From Thalassotalea eurytherma (GTDB lineage Bacteria > Pseudomonadota > Gammaproteobacteria > Enterobacterales > Alteromonadaceae), in the NCBI RefSeq assembly GCF_030161415.1, contig NZ_BSSU01000006.1:62001-126000 (forward strand): a DNA stretch of 64,000 nt, given 5' to 3'. The translations under genes and the position numbers were made by a program. Shown here in pieces: positions 1 to 8,998 of this stretch (the first letter of the stretch is position 1; each line of letters opens with the position of its first letter). The notes below the pieces were generated by a model. The model was given only the letters and a program-made list of their open reading frames with translations, was not told the origin of the DNA and did no database searches.

Positions 1-1
1 A

Positions 2-2872
2 AGCAAAGCTAAACTTAAAAATAAGTGGATTAATATAGAAGCAAAGTTGAAAGCTAGCAATACATGGAGAAAAAGTTGCAATGACATAGCTACAGTAATG
101 GTTAGATTTGGAATGAATTCTTTCAATAAACTAGATGTTGAAAAATTTGCTTTACACCGAGTAGAAGTCATGGATTCAAAATTAGCCTGCTCTAATTTTG
201 CTAATTTTTTTGCTTACTATGATAGTATTTGTGGGACAAGTTACTCTTTTGACTATGAGCTTTATGTAAGTAAAAATCAAGTTAGTTCTAGAGGCTCTTA
301 CCAATCTAATTCTCTAGGAATGTCAGGATATACAGTTAGTACAAGCACTACTGCACAAAATCTTGCAGGATTATTGCTACCCGCAAATATTATGGTTTTC
401 TCACCTATGACTGTAAGTAAAAAAATAGAGATTGGTAACTTCAGCTTTTCCTTGTCTGAATTAAGCGACTACTCTACTGACAGTATCGGAAAACAATCTC
501 TTTGGATAGATAGTCAGAAAGACTATATAAATAGTGTAAAACATGAGAACTCAACAAGGAAAAGTATATCATCAAGGTTACGTTATTTTAATATCTACCT
601 ATATGGCTACCTCCCCTCCTTTTTTAGTTCTAATAAAACCATTTTTAAGTTTCCTACAACTCCAGAAATGTTTCAAAGGCATGTTTTCGTAGAGTTTTCT
701 AATGTAATTGATCGTTCAATAAGTCAACCAGCATCGTCAAAGATTTATCCAATGTCTATTGTGGATTTTATTACTATTGTGGCGGAAAAAAATAGTAAAG
801 ATAGTGTTAAAAGCAAAAACCTATCAAGAGGTATCAAACGCACTGTTAAATTATATTTTGATTTTATTATCAATCAATATTCAACACTTAAAGGTTTCAA
901 TATAACAAGTAACCCTTTTAACTCTCTCAAGCTAGAAGCAGGAAAAGGCTATTCGAAGTCGAATAAGCAAAGATTTCAATTGGAATACTGGATTTATTTT
1001 AGAATATTTATTAAAGAAACAGCAAAGTACATGCTATTAGATACATTGCAAAGAGTTTATACTGGGTACTTGGACTTGGGGGATAAAACAAAAGCCAGTC
1101 AATGTCTAGAAGACATAGATGAGGCTGCTAGTCTTCTAGGTATCACTTCTGACAAAGAAAGATTTAAAAAACCTCACAACTTAAGTAATTACCTAGAAGT
1201 TAATCGCCCCGTACAAAAAATAGATTGGAAACCTTTATTGATAGATGGTGTAGATTTAGCCGATTTTCAAATGCGGAAACTGACTTTGAATGATGTTAAT
1301 TCTGAAGTGGCAATAAACGATTATCAACGCTTTGTGATCGTAGCAGTTGCATGTTACGCAGGGCAGCGTGCTTCAAATGCTGCGTGGATAGACTCTGAGA
1401 GATTTGATAAGCATGTTGACTACAGTCAATTGAAAGCGGGTGATCCTGTAACTATTTTTATAGATACTGATAAGGTCCAAACTGAAGGACTAGATAGTGT
1501 AGTTCCGTATGAAATATTTCAAATACTAAGGGTGTGTCGAATTATTAAGTCGTACAACCACAACCCTTCCTTCAAAAAACCAATCTATTATCAAAACAAT
1601 CCCGATAGTGTTTTCGGAAAAATAAGCCCGCTAGTTCAAACGACTGATATAAATACAAGTGTCAATTATAATCTGTGTGACTTACAAAAAGTCTTCGAAA
1701 AGGCACTTGATAATTCTGGTATAGAATATAAATCTTGTTTGTTTTTAGGGCATAGGAAATTTTCACCTAAAGAATTTGATCACTTCAGAAGAAACCGTTA
1801 TATACCAAGGAATGCAAGTTATAAGATTTCATATGATAATGGAGTAAGCTCAACTGAATTTAGTTCTATCAATTCGAAGTCTATGCATACTATTCACTCA
1901 CTTAGAACTCAGTTAGTTAGTTCTTGTGATGTTATATTAGAAGATAATGATTTAATCCGAATGATGACTGGGCAGGCTGATGCAACAATTGGTTACTACA
2001 GTACAAACACCCCTGATCAAGAATCAGAATTAAGAGAATATAAAAATAAAGGCAAAATTGAACAAGAGGTGATGCCTGTTGAAAACCCTAAAAAGATAAA
2101 GGAAGAGTATAAAAAATCAATTGACAATAATTCTTTCCACGAAGACTTTGGTGCTATTAGCTCTTTGCCACCAAGTTACTCTTCAACTGGGTTGGAGGAT
2201 ATTAAAAACATACATCCTGATGAATTAGCTTTCAATTGGACGCATGTTTGCTCTACAAATAATGTCTGTACGGATGAAGTTATAAAAGAAGTTGGTGAAA
2301 AACAGTGCCACCTGTGCTTTAAGGCTGTTATTTCCAAGCATAACTTACCCGCAATTGCTGCTTTAGTTAAAAGTAAAGTTGAAGAAGTTTGTGAGTTAAA
2401 TACCATAATGCAACAGCCTGATATAACAGATGAAGATAGGTCTTTTTATCAACATAGAGTTCGTAAGTTAACTTTAGAAGCGAGTTCATGGAAGGTAAGG
2501 CATGACTATATTCTCAAGAATAAAGCACTTCTCATTGGAGATAAGGATAAAATTATGCCAGATATTAGGTATATACCACCTGATTCTATTAAAGAGAAAT
2601 TTCTTGCAAGATTAATAGAAACTAAAAATGCTCCCGCCCTGCAAAGCAATAGATTAAGGATTCAAGCTGAACGGTTAGCCAGAAATTTAGCGGTTAAAAT
2701 CTCTAGAAGTGGAGAGCAAGTCAAAGGTTCTTTAAGTTCAATAAAATACGACCCGGTCAAATTCACTCTACATAACCTAGAATATTTGGCAGAGCTAGAG
2801 CAGTGTTCAGCACAAGAGCTCTTGGATAATTACAGCAAAGGAACAACAAGTCAGTTAGACTTTTTTGATTAA
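2..2872 (+). CDS. gmtZ: Large tyrosine-recombinase-like integrase, GmtZ-like (5' end outside window)
   Basis: The reading frame is open from the first bases of the window with no stop upstream of the first TTG (47), so the gene is cut by the window edge and at least 956 residues are present. About 440 residues after that TTG is GQRASNA, like the first catalytic arginine box of tyrosine recombinases; about 615 is HSLR followed by MTGQADATIGYYS, matching the HxxR box, a degenerate GH box and the final tyrosine. A cysteine group (CSTNNVC and CHLC, about 735-765) could bind zinc. The size and the small coiled-coil partner immediately downstream fit the gamma-mobile-trio integrase GmtZ, a family recalled from memory; a gmtY recombinase would be expected just upstream. 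It probably moves the island that follows. The recombinase fold is fairly sure; the GMT name is an inference. Confidence 0.6.
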   Translation, partial: SKAKLKNKWINIEAKLKASNTWRKSCNDIATVMVRFGMNSFNKLDVEKFALHRVEVMDSKLACSNFANFFAYYDSICGTSYSFDYELYVSKNQVSSRGSYQSNSLGMSGYTVSTSTTAQNLAGLLLPANIMVFSPMTVSKKIEIGNFSFSLSELSDYSTDSIGKQSLWIDSQKDYINSVKHENSTRKSISSRLRYFNIYLYGYLPSFFSSNKTIFKFPTTPEMFQRHVFVEFSNVIDRSISQPASSKIYPMSIVDFITIVAEKNSKDSVKSKNLSRGIKRTVKLYFDFIINQYSTLKGFNITSNPFNSLKLEAGKGYSKSNKQRFQLEYWIYFRIFIKETAKYMLLDTLQRVYTGYLDLGDKTKASQCLEDIDEAASLLGITSDKERFKKPHNLSNYLEVNRPVQKIDWKPLLIDGVDLADFQMRKLTLNDVNSEVAINDYQRFVIVAVACYAGQRASNAAWIDSERFDKHVDYSQLKAGDPVTIFIDTDKVQTEGLDSVVPYEIFQILRVCRIIKSYNHNPSFKKPIYYQNNPDSVFGKISPLVQTTDINTSVNYNLCDLQKVFEKALDNSGIEYKSCLFLGHRKFSPKEFDHFRRNRYIPRNASYKISYDNGVSSTEFSSINSKSMHTIHSLRTQLVSSCDVILEDNDLIRMMTGQADATIGYYSTNTPDQESELREYKNKGKIEQEVMPVENPKKIKEEYKKSIDNNSFHEDFGAISSLPPSYSSTGLEDIKNIHPDELAFNWTHVCSTNNVCTDEVIKEVGEKQCHLCFKAVISKHNLPAIAALVKSKVEEVCELNTIMQQPDITDEDRSFYQHRVRKLTLEASSWKVRHDYILKNKALLIGDKDKIMPDIRYIPPDSIKEKFLARLIETKNAPALQSNRLRIQAERLARNLAVKISRSGEQVKGSLSSIKYDPVKFTLHNLEYLAELEQCSAQELLDNYSKGTTSQLDFFD

Positions 2873-2882
2873 GGAAATTGTA

Positions 2883-3473
2883 ATGAGTCAAAAAAAACAA
2901 GGTGATTATTTAAAGCAAAAAAATCTTGCATTGGTAGAGAGAAGAATCAAACTTTTACAAGAAGTTTTGCCTAAAATAAAAGTCTCGAAAAGTGATGGGA
3001 TTACCTCACTATGCGATAAAGTTTCTGAATATATTTATAATAATTACAGTGAAAGGTTTTCATCGTCAACGTTAAGGTCTAATGGCGAGTATAGGGTTAT
3101 TATAGAGTCAAGACTTATAGGTAAGAAGCTGTCTCCAAGCTCAACACAACATCAATTATTATTAAAAAAATCAGAAATAAAGAAACTTAGGGATGAAAAT
3201 AAACTGTTGGTTAATGAGTTATCTAAAGCGCATAGTCAAATTAGCGCTCTTGAGCATCATGACATATCGCTAAGGACATCTAAACCGAAAAAGGTTGATG
3301 ATACTCCTTTTAAAATTATTATGAAGCTACTCACCAAATTGGGGATTGAAGGGATAGTTATAGATAGTGAGTATGTTTATGACACCGTCGAAGTTTTTGG
3401 AAAACAAACAGTGGTTTTCTCCAAAGAAGATTACCCTGAGTTTTTCGAATGGTATTTTACTAACACGAAATAA
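2883..3473 (+). CDS. gmtX: Small coiled-coil partner of the integrase, GmtX-like
   Basis: Encodes 196 residues from ATG 2883, chosen over an upstream TTG because AAGGA at 2871-2875 is well placed; the start lies 10 bases after the integrase stop, so the two are translationally linked. The N-terminal half contains STLRSNGEYR, resembling the short DNA-binding segment of TnpC-like accessory proteins of multi-recombinase elements. Residues about 95-125 form a leucine-rich coiled coil (LLLKKSEIKKLRDENKLL), and the last 60 residues look like a compact alpha/beta domain. In gamma-mobile-trio modules the third gene encodes a protein of this size in this position, so an accessory role in recombination is inferred. 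The family assignment rests on context more than on sequence. Confidence 0.5.
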   Translation: MSQKKQGDYLKQKNLALVERRIKLLQEVLPKIKVSKSDGITSLCDKVSEYIYNNYSERFSSSTLRSNGEYRVIIESRLIGKKLSPSSTQHQLLLKKSEIKKLRDENKLLVNELSKAHSQISALEHHDISLRTSKPKKVDDTPFKIIMKLLTKLGIEGIVIDSEYVYDTVEVFGKQTVVFSKEDYPEFFEWYFTNTK

Positions 3474-3475
3474 AC

Positions 3476-3576
3476 TGTTCTATAGTGTTTTTTTCTTTCG
3501 GACATGTCCGTTACGAGAAAATTTGACTATCGTACATCAGCGGCCTATATTGTCCGTTAACCATAACTTTCGGACA
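3476..3576. other. Candidate resolvase (res) site with three inverted subsites
   Basis: The 9-bp word TGTCCGTTA occurs at 3505 and 3551, and its inverted relative TTTCGGACA at 3496 and 3568. This matches the half-site consensus of Tn3-family resolvases (TGTCYRTTA, from memory). The words can be read as three subsites: 3476-3504 (weak left half TGTTCTATA), 3505-3536 (right half TATCGTACA) and 3551-3576 (26 bp, strongest, likely the crossover site). A serine recombinase gene lies 1.2 kb downstream. The unusual point is that an unrelated exported-protein gene sits between site and recombinase. Confidence 0.55.
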
Positions 3577-3591
3577 AGGAATGTTGTTAAA

Positions 3592-4749
3592 ATGAAATAC
3601 CTTTCTAACTTAGTTTTTATCGTACTGGGGTTATTGTATAGCGCTGAAGCTATGGCTGAACTAAGTGCCCAACAAAGGAGTAACTTCAACTTACGGCTTT
3701 CACAGGTAAATGCAACCTATCCAGTTATGATAGACTCTAACACTCGTGCGGATAAAATGTGGCTTTTGGGCAACACAGTTTATCTCCAGTTGACAGGGGT
3801 GAATATTGACGTTTCTGCATTGAATGATGATGACAAGAATAACTTAACTTCAAAAATGTTTAGTATGTTGCGCAATCAATACTGCAAAACGGATGAGTTT
3901 AGCTTTTTTAAAAGTAACGGTCTCAATTTATCAAGGATTTTGAATGATAAAAATAATGTATACCTTACTGAAATAAAGGTTAGTAGTGAGGATTGTGAGT
4001 TAGTTGACATTAATTCAAAAGAAGATACTAAAGAGAGCATTACGAATAAGCCCCAACAAAAAACTCCAGAAATAATTAAAACGACCAAAGATGAATCAAA
4101 GTATAGAGCGTTATTTGACGTAGTGGCGTATAACTACCCCCCATACGACTTAGGAAGCCCAGTTCTTGAAAATGTTTATCAGTATAAAAAAGGCGATTAC
4201 ATCAAGCTTGCATATGATATGTGTGAGGGCTATGTTTGCCAAGTAGTTACACCACTTGGCAGTAAAGCTTGGGTTTATGGTCACAAGCTAACAGACAATG
4301 ACAATATAGATAAAGCTCTGGATGAATTTAACAGTCTAGGTATGGGTAATTGGTCACGGGTAGAAATAACTATATGGAATGACATTAAGAGTGACCCGTC
4401 TAAAATCGAAGGCTGTGCTTTAAAGTTACTTTATGGTGATGATTTTAATAAAGAAACGGATTGGCCTTCATACTGCAATCGTTTATCAAAAACTAAGCTG
4501 TTAGATTCAAAACTTAAAGAACTACAGTCTTCATTGTCAGACTTGTCCCCATCTGACTCAGAGTTATTAAAAATGAAAGAAGGAAAGATATGGATTGGTG
4601 CTAAGGCTATGCATCTTTCTCTATCTTGGGGGACTCCTGATGACGTAAATTCAACAATTACAGCTCATGCACGCAAAGAGCAATGGGTCTATTCAGGTGG
4701 AAATTATGTTTACCTAACTAACGGTATTGTTACGGCTATCCAAAACTAG
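3592..4749 (+). CDS. Exported protein with SH3-like middle and BamE-like C-terminal segment
   Basis: 385 residues from ATG 3592, which follows AAGGA at 3576-3580 and opens directly with a good signal peptide: a short charged start, a hydrophobic run to about residue 18 and an AMA cleavage site near 22. Longer upstream starts would destroy the signal peptide and run through the res-like site. About residues 180-240 (YKKGDYIKLAYD ... GSKAWVYGHKL) resemble a bacterial SH3 fold. The last 60 residues (LSWGTPDDVN ... EQWVYSGGNYVYLTNGIV) resemble the C-terminal pattern of SmpA/BamE-like small envelope proteins. Four to six cysteines suggest disulfides in the periplasm. It lies between the res-like site and its probable resolvase. 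No function is recognised; an envelope or cell-wall role is a guess. Confidence 0.6.
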   Translation: MKYLSNLVFIVLGLLYSAEAMAELSAQQRSNFNLRLSQVNATYPVMIDSNTRADKMWLLGNTVYLQLTGVNIDVSALNDDDKNNLTSKMFSMLRNQYCKTDEFSFFKSNGLNLSRILNDKNNVYLTEIKVSSEDCELVDINSKEDTKESITNKPQQKTPEIIKTTKDESKYRALFDVVAYNYPPYDLGSPVLENVYQYKKGDYIKLAYDMCEGYVCQVVTPLGSKAWVYGHKLTDNDNIDKALDEFNSLGMGNWSRVEITIWNDIKSDPSKIEGCALKLLYGDDFNKETDWPSYCNRLSKTKLLDSKLKELQSSLSDLSPSDSELLKMKEGKIWIGAKAMHLSLSWGTPDDVNSTITAHARKEQWVYSGGNYVYLTNGIVTAIQN

Positions 4750-4763
4750 GGTTAGGTTTAATT

Positions 4764-5330
4764 ATGAAGGTAGGATTCGCTAGGGTTTCAACTGACAAGC
4801 AAGACTTAAAGCAACAGCTTGATGCACTTAACGCTGTGCCTTGCAATAAAGTTTTTCATCTAAAAGCAAGCGGCACATCGCAAGAAAACGATGAAAAACT
4901 GGCTGAGCTCATCGATTACATAAGAGATGATGATGTCGTTTACGTCACAAAGCTGAATCGATTAGCACGCTCAACGAATAAAATACTAGCGTCGATTGAA
5001 GCTATTCATGAAAAAAATGCTCGATTAGTGACGCTAGACGGCTCAATCGATACGAGCAATGACAACCCTTTTTCTAAAGCAATGATCTCTATCATAGCGA
5101 CTTTTGCTGAACTTGATAAAGACTTAATCAAGCAACGCACGTCCGAAGGTCAAGCGGCTGCGAAAGCAGCGGGCAAGCGACTAGGCAAGCCCCCCTCTCT
5201 TGACCAGAAACAGACAAAACAAGTTGTAAAACTTCTTAAAGCAGATGAGTCAGTCATCAACATTGCAAAGAAATTCTCAGTTTCACGACAAGTTATCTAC
5301 AGAATCAAAGAAAAGCACATAACTAAGTAG
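4764..5330 (+). CDS. Small serine recombinase (resolvase/invertase family)
   Basis: 188 residues, starting 14 bases after the previous stop. The N-terminal catalytic domain has ARVSTDKQ with the nucleophilic serine near residue 9, the RLARST arginine box near 70 and the ELDKDLIKQRT E-helix near 120; the C-terminal 45 residues form a helix-turn-helix (VINIAKKFSVSRQVIYRIK). Length and order are normal for resolvases and DNA invertases. It should act on the res-like site at 3476-3576, either to resolve multimers or cointegrates of the mobile element or to invert DNA. Downstream genes follow closely on the same strand and may be co-transcribed. Confidence 0.93.
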   Translation: MKVGFARVSTDKQDLKQQLDALNAVPCNKVFHLKASGTSQENDEKLAELIDYIRDDDVVYVTKLNRLARSTNKILASIEAIHEKNARLVTLDGSIDTSNDNPFSKAMISIIATFAELDKDLIKQRTSEGQAAAKAAGKRLGKPPSLDQKQTKQVVKLLKADESVINIAKKFSVSRQVIYRIKEKHITK

Positions 5331-5354
5331 TCAGTAGTAGTAAGGAAGTGCAGT

Positions 5355-5825
5355 ATGACAACAGCAAAAAAACTGAACGGAGTACAGCTCAAGCAACATA
5401 ACTATCAAAAGTTCATAAAATGGACAGAAGATGTCTCTGATGTTGACTTGATTAGTATTGTGTCGAAACGGTCTGGCCTGCTGAAGCGAGTCGATGTTGC
5501 TAAGTTAGCTGACATTAACAGAAAAAACTTAACAGATAACGCTGATATCGTTAAAGCACTCGAAGCGTTCGAAAATAAACTAAGAAGCAGAGAAATACTT
5601 CCAAAAGTTGCTAATGACAAAAATGAAAACGCTAGCGATAAGTGTAAAGATCTAAATGCAAATGAGTTTAAGGACGCTAGAGCGTCACAGCAGCTCGCTA
5701 AAGCTCAACAGCGCATACTTGAGCTAGAATCTCAGCTAGAAGCGCTCACAGACGATTTAGAGCGCCTCAGTGAGCATTCAGAAGTGTATCTAGAGTTAGC
5801 GGAGTATCAACGTGCAAAAAAATAG
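5355..5825 (+). CDS. Small coiled-coil protein, VPA1267-like
   Basis: 156 residues. The first 80 residues (NYQKFIKWTEDV ... VAKLADINRKNL ... LRSREILPKV) resemble the small proteins named VPA1267 family, often encoded near GMT-type integrases; this is from memory. The middle part looks like a helix-turn-helix (KRVDVAKLADINRKNLT). Residues about 110-150 form a coiled coil (LAKAQQRILELESQLEAL). The gene overlaps the RecD2-like helicase by 14 bases, so the two are made together and may act together. It could be a DNA-binding regulator of the island or a partner of the helicase. The gene is well supported; the function is not. Confidence 0.6.
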   Translation: MTTAKKLNGVQLKQHNYQKFIKWTEDVSDVDLISIVSKRSGLLKRVDVAKLADINRKNLTDNADIVKALEAFENKLRSREILPKVANDKNENASDKCKDLNANEFKDARASQQLAKAQQRILELESQLEALTDDLERLSEHSEVYLELAEYQRAKK

Positions 5826-8091
5826 TTATTCATTGATCTTGCGCATAACCAGATTGCAAGCATCCTTTAATCCTGATTTTCGCCGCTTCGCCGCTGTTAA
5901 AGTCGACCCAGCAACACAACTAGCAACGTCAACTCGTGACAGGTATTACATAAAAGTAGAGACAACAAAAATAGCGCTAGAGCCGTCTAGGGGACAGTTT
6001 TTAAGAGTTCGAGGGCAAGGCGAAGTTAAAGAAGTGATGCAAGGCGATAATAATTATTTAGTTAACGAGCATCGCATCGAGGATGATGTTGAAGTAGAGT
6101 TTGTTGATGCAGTAACTAATCATGCATTTATTGAGTTTATAGCAAGCGACAAGGGCTTCGCAGGTATCGGTACGGCGATTGCGACAGATATTTGGAATAC
6201 ATTTAAGCAAAGCATCTTTAGTGTATTAAAAAGTGATGACGCAAAAGAACAACTTACAAAGCCACTGAAGTCCGTTCGAAAAGATAACTCCCTTAGACAA
6301 CTGACAGAGCGACAAATAGACTCATTAATCGAAGGGTTTGAGCGATACAAGAACTTACAGTATGCAGAGTTCTTCACTAAGATGCGCATACCGCTTCATG
6401 TGCAAAAGCGCATTTTTAAGTTTAAAAGTTTCGAAGAGCTTACGCATCTTAAAACAAGTAGAGGCACTAGCTATTCTTTAAACGTCGCTCAAATCATTCA
6501 AGAAAATCCATTTTTACTCATGAATTTTGGTATGTCATTTGAGCAAGTTGATGATATTGCTCAAGACAAGTTTAACGTAAGTAAAGACAATGAAAATCGC
6601 TTGTCAGCTGCTGTACATTGCATGCTCTTAGAAGCGCAAAATAAAGGCGATACGCTAGTCTTATCAAGCAGTGAGCATATAAAAGAACTCAAGAAGTTAG
6701 TTGGCAGTGAACTCGCTAATAAAGCGTTAAATATTCACTCATCTAAAACATTCGTGAAGTTTGATGACTGCTATCAGTCAACATCAAACTATATTGCAGA
6801 GCGTGTTATTGCCAAGCGTTTTCTAAAATTAAATGCGAAGTCTAAAACTTTTGAAAATACTGAAGTAGAAGCGACTCGTTATGCGATGTCTCAATTGCCA
6901 TTTGAGTTATTAGATAAGCAAAAAGAAGCAGTATTCACTGCTGTAGAGTCTAGTATTTCAGTCATATCTGGTGGTGCAGGAACTGGCAAGACAACGATAC
7001 TCAAAGTCGTTGTAGAGACATACAAAAAGTTGGGGTACTACATTCATGCCATGGCGCTGTCAGGCCGTGCTGCAAGTAGACTAAAAGAAAGTATTGATAT
7101 GCCAACTTCAACCATAGCGAAGTTCTTAAAGTCTAAAAAAATCATCAATGACAATACTAAATCACTCATTATTATTGATGAAGCATCAATGCTTGATGTG
7201 ATGACAATGTATCGTATCGTGACTCATGTCACGCCAAATGTGCGCATTTTACTCGTAGGTGATATGTACCAGCTTCCCGCTATCGGAGCTGGTCAAGTGC
7301 TTGAAGATGTGATTAATTCAAAAGTTATTGCAGTTGTTGAGTTAGATGTCGCTAAGCGAGCCTGTGGTTCAACAGGCATAGCTGAGTACAGTGTTGCGAT
7401 TAGAAATAATGAAATACCCGAAAAACTATCAACAGGCGCTATTGTATTTCACGATACTGCTTATGACGATGTCAAAACAGTCTGTACTAAGCTCTACGCT
7501 GACTCTAACAAGAGCGCACGTATTGTAGCGTTCTCTAATAAGCTTGTTGAGCATATCAATACGTTATGTCAGCAAACATTTAATGCAAATGCTGAAAAGA
7601 TTCAAATAGAGCACGACCAGCAAAATTGGCAGGTCGCTCTTTATAAGCATGACCCTGTTTTATTTACAAAAAACAACTATGACTTAGATATTCAAAACGG
7701 CAGCTTAGGAGAGCTTATTTCGTTGCCCGGTGAAGAGGATGATTCAGAGTTTGCGTTAGTTGAATTAGATGATGATAAACGAGCGATAGAGCTTACTTTT
7801 AACATTATGCTTGATGTCTTACCGGCTTATGCGATGACGCTTCACAAAGCTCAAGGTTCTCAATTTGACGATGTTATTGTTGCCTTGTCAGCTAGCGAAA
7901 GAATTGATTACCGGTGGCTATACACTGCTGTAACGAGAGCACAGAAAATACTACATATCGTGGGTCCTGAGGAAAAATTCTTTAAAATAATCAAGCATAA
8001 AAGTACTACGACAACACATAGAACAACTGCGCTTAGTTATTATTTGTCGAATAGTGACTTTAAGTTAGTTCGCAAAGAAAGAGTGGCTTAA
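5812..8091 (+). CDS. RecD2-like SF1B DNA helicase
   Basis: 759 residues from a GTG start overlapping the preceding gene by 14 bases. The N-terminal region carries a helix-hairpin-helix segment (GFAGIGTAIATDI, about 115) and the IIQENPFLL...GMSFEQVDDIA region typical of RecD2. The helicase core has Walker A GGAGTGKTT near 386, Walker B IIIDEASM near 454, GDMYQLPAIGAG (motif III), TLHKAQGSQFD near 685 and YTAVTRAQ near 705. It should unwind DNA 5' to 3'. No nuclease domain is visible, and recB/recC are not nearby. RecD2 proteins are usually stand-alone repair enzymes; here the island location and overlap with a small coiled-coil gene suggest a role in element maintenance or defence, which is inferred. 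Confidence 0.85.
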   Translation: MQKNSYSLILRITRLQASFNPDFRRFAAVKVDPATQLATSTRDRYYIKVETTKIALEPSRGQFLRVRGQGEVKEVMQGDNNYLVNEHRIEDDVEVEFVDAVTNHAFIEFIASDKGFAGIGTAIATDIWNTFKQSIFSVLKSDDAKEQLTKPLKSVRKDNSLRQLTERQIDSLIEGFERYKNLQYAEFFTKMRIPLHVQKRIFKFKSFEELTHLKTSRGTSYSLNVAQIIQENPFLLMNFGMSFEQVDDIAQDKFNVSKDNENRLSAAVHCMLLEAQNKGDTLVLSSSEHIKELKKLVGSELANKALNIHSSKTFVKFDDCYQSTSNYIAERVIAKRFLKLNAKSKTFENTEVEATRYAMSQLPFELLDKQKEAVFTAVESSISVISGGAGTGKTTILKVVVETYKKLGYYIHAMALSGRAASRLKESIDMPTSTIAKFLKSKKIINDNTKSLIIIDEASMLDVMTMYRIVTHVTPNVRILLVGDMYQLPAIGAGQVLEDVINSKVIAVVELDVAKRACGSTGIAEYSVAIRNNEIPEKLSTGAIVFHDTAYDDVKTVCTKLYADSNKSARIVAFSNKLVEHINTLCQQTFNANAEKIQIEHDQQNWQVALYKHDPVLFTKNNYDLDIQNGSLGELISLPGEEDDSEFALVELDDDKRAIELTFNIMLDVLPAYAMTLHKAQGSQFDDVIVALSASERIDYRWLYTAVTRAQKILHIVGPEEKFFKIIKHKSTTTTHRTTALSYYLSNSDFKLVRKERVA

Positions 8092-8128
8092 TAAATCAGT
8101 TAGCATATGCAAACTTAATTTATAACTA

Positions 8129-8141
8129 GTTACATTGTAAC
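8129..8141. promoter_or_regulatory. Palindrome GTTAC-ATT-GTAAC, copy 1
   Basis: A perfect 13-bp palindrome 20 bases upstream of the start of the probable ribbon-helix-helix gene. It is the first of four near-identical copies in the island (8747, 8999, 10282). Position just before a DNA-binding protein gene suggests an autoregulatory operator. Confidence 0.55.
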
Positions 8142-8160
8142 CGTTTTAAGGATGTTATTA

Positions 8161-8673
8161 ATGAGCAAAGAAATTGAAGAAACAGAAAAATACAAACAAG
8201 CTAAAGCAAGAAAGGTTACAGAAGGTAACTATCTCTTATTTAAGAGTGTTATAGAGAAAGAATCATTTCAAGTTAAAGATGATGAAGATTTAACAAATGA
8301 ACTAAGAAAAGCCTTTAAAGAACAGGCTGATAGAAAATTTGAGAGAGCCTTCAAAAGAGGCGAGCTTAGAACTGACAAATCCGTTTCTGAAGAAGATAAG
8401 TATAGTATTCACGTACTATTAACTAGAATGCAAGATTCTGAATTTAAACGTCTTAAAAGCTTAGTTAAAACACATAAATATCGAATGATTAGGTCTAGTG
8501 AACAAAAGACAATAAACATTACTAATAATAGACTTCAGAAGCTTAAAGAACTCAAAGAACAGTATAATGCAAAATCTTATGATGAACTTATAAGAGTATT
8601 ACTGATGCTTATTGATATTAGTGATGAAGCAAAGAGCATGATGACTACGCTAATGAAAAGTACTCAAAAATAG
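8161..8673 (+). CDS. Probable ribbon-helix-helix DNA-binding protein
   Basis: 170 residues from ATG 8161, selected because AAGGA at 8147-8151 is nine bases upstream; the TTG at 8152 has no room for a ribosome site. The protein is strongly charged (many K/E/R). Residues about 122-165 (QKTINITNNRLQKLKELK ... YDELIRVLLMLID) fit a ribbon-helix-helix pattern: a short beta strand, a helix, a turn and a second helix. The N-terminal 110 residues are helical and unrecognised. A perfect palindrome lies at 8129-8141, immediately upstream, and further copies lie downstream, so this protein is a candidate for the factor that binds them. It could instead be a replication or copy-control protein. No family name can be given with confidence. 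Confidence 0.55.
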   Translation: MSKEIEETEKYKQAKARKVTEGNYLLFKSVIEKESFQVKDDEDLTNELRKAFKEQADRKFERAFKRGELRTDKSVSEEDKYSIHVLLTRMQDSEFKRLKSLVKTHKYRMIRSSEQKTINITNNRLQKLKELKEQYNAKSYDELIRVLLMLIDISDEAKSMMTTLMKSTQK

Positions 8674-8746
8674 TGTTGATACTATAACTTAAAAGAAAGC
8701 GACTAAGATCAAAGGATAAAGAGCTAAAACTAAACGGAATTAAATG

Positions 8747-8759
8747 GTTACGGTGTAAC
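8747..8759. promoter_or_regulatory. Palindrome GTTAC-GGT-GTAAC, copy 2
   Basis: Second copy of the island palindrome; the arms are identical to the others and the three central bases differ. Flanking G and C extend it to 15 bp (8746-8760). It lies 73 bases past the stop of the ribbon-helix-helix gene. Confidence 0.5.
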
Positions 8760-8998
8760 CACTTAATTTCATCATTGCCAGCAGTAGCTGCATGGATGCA
8801 GCGTAATACTAAATCTGCACTTTTCAAACATTCCCGCTCTGCTAAACAATGTCTTTTACACCTGACTTTTTTGAGCTGTTGGAACAGCTCACACTCAAAA
8901 GCATCGAACTACAGCAAGCAAAAAATCAAGGATGATTGCAAATCGAAGCAGGACGCTTCGCAAAGAAGCTATCAATTTATAGCGTTAGTTCAGAAGTG

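Noticed and set aside
3367-3591. Longer start for the exported protein gene, using an upstream ATG at 3367
   Set aside because: It would overlap the preceding gene and the res-like site and would bury the signal peptide.
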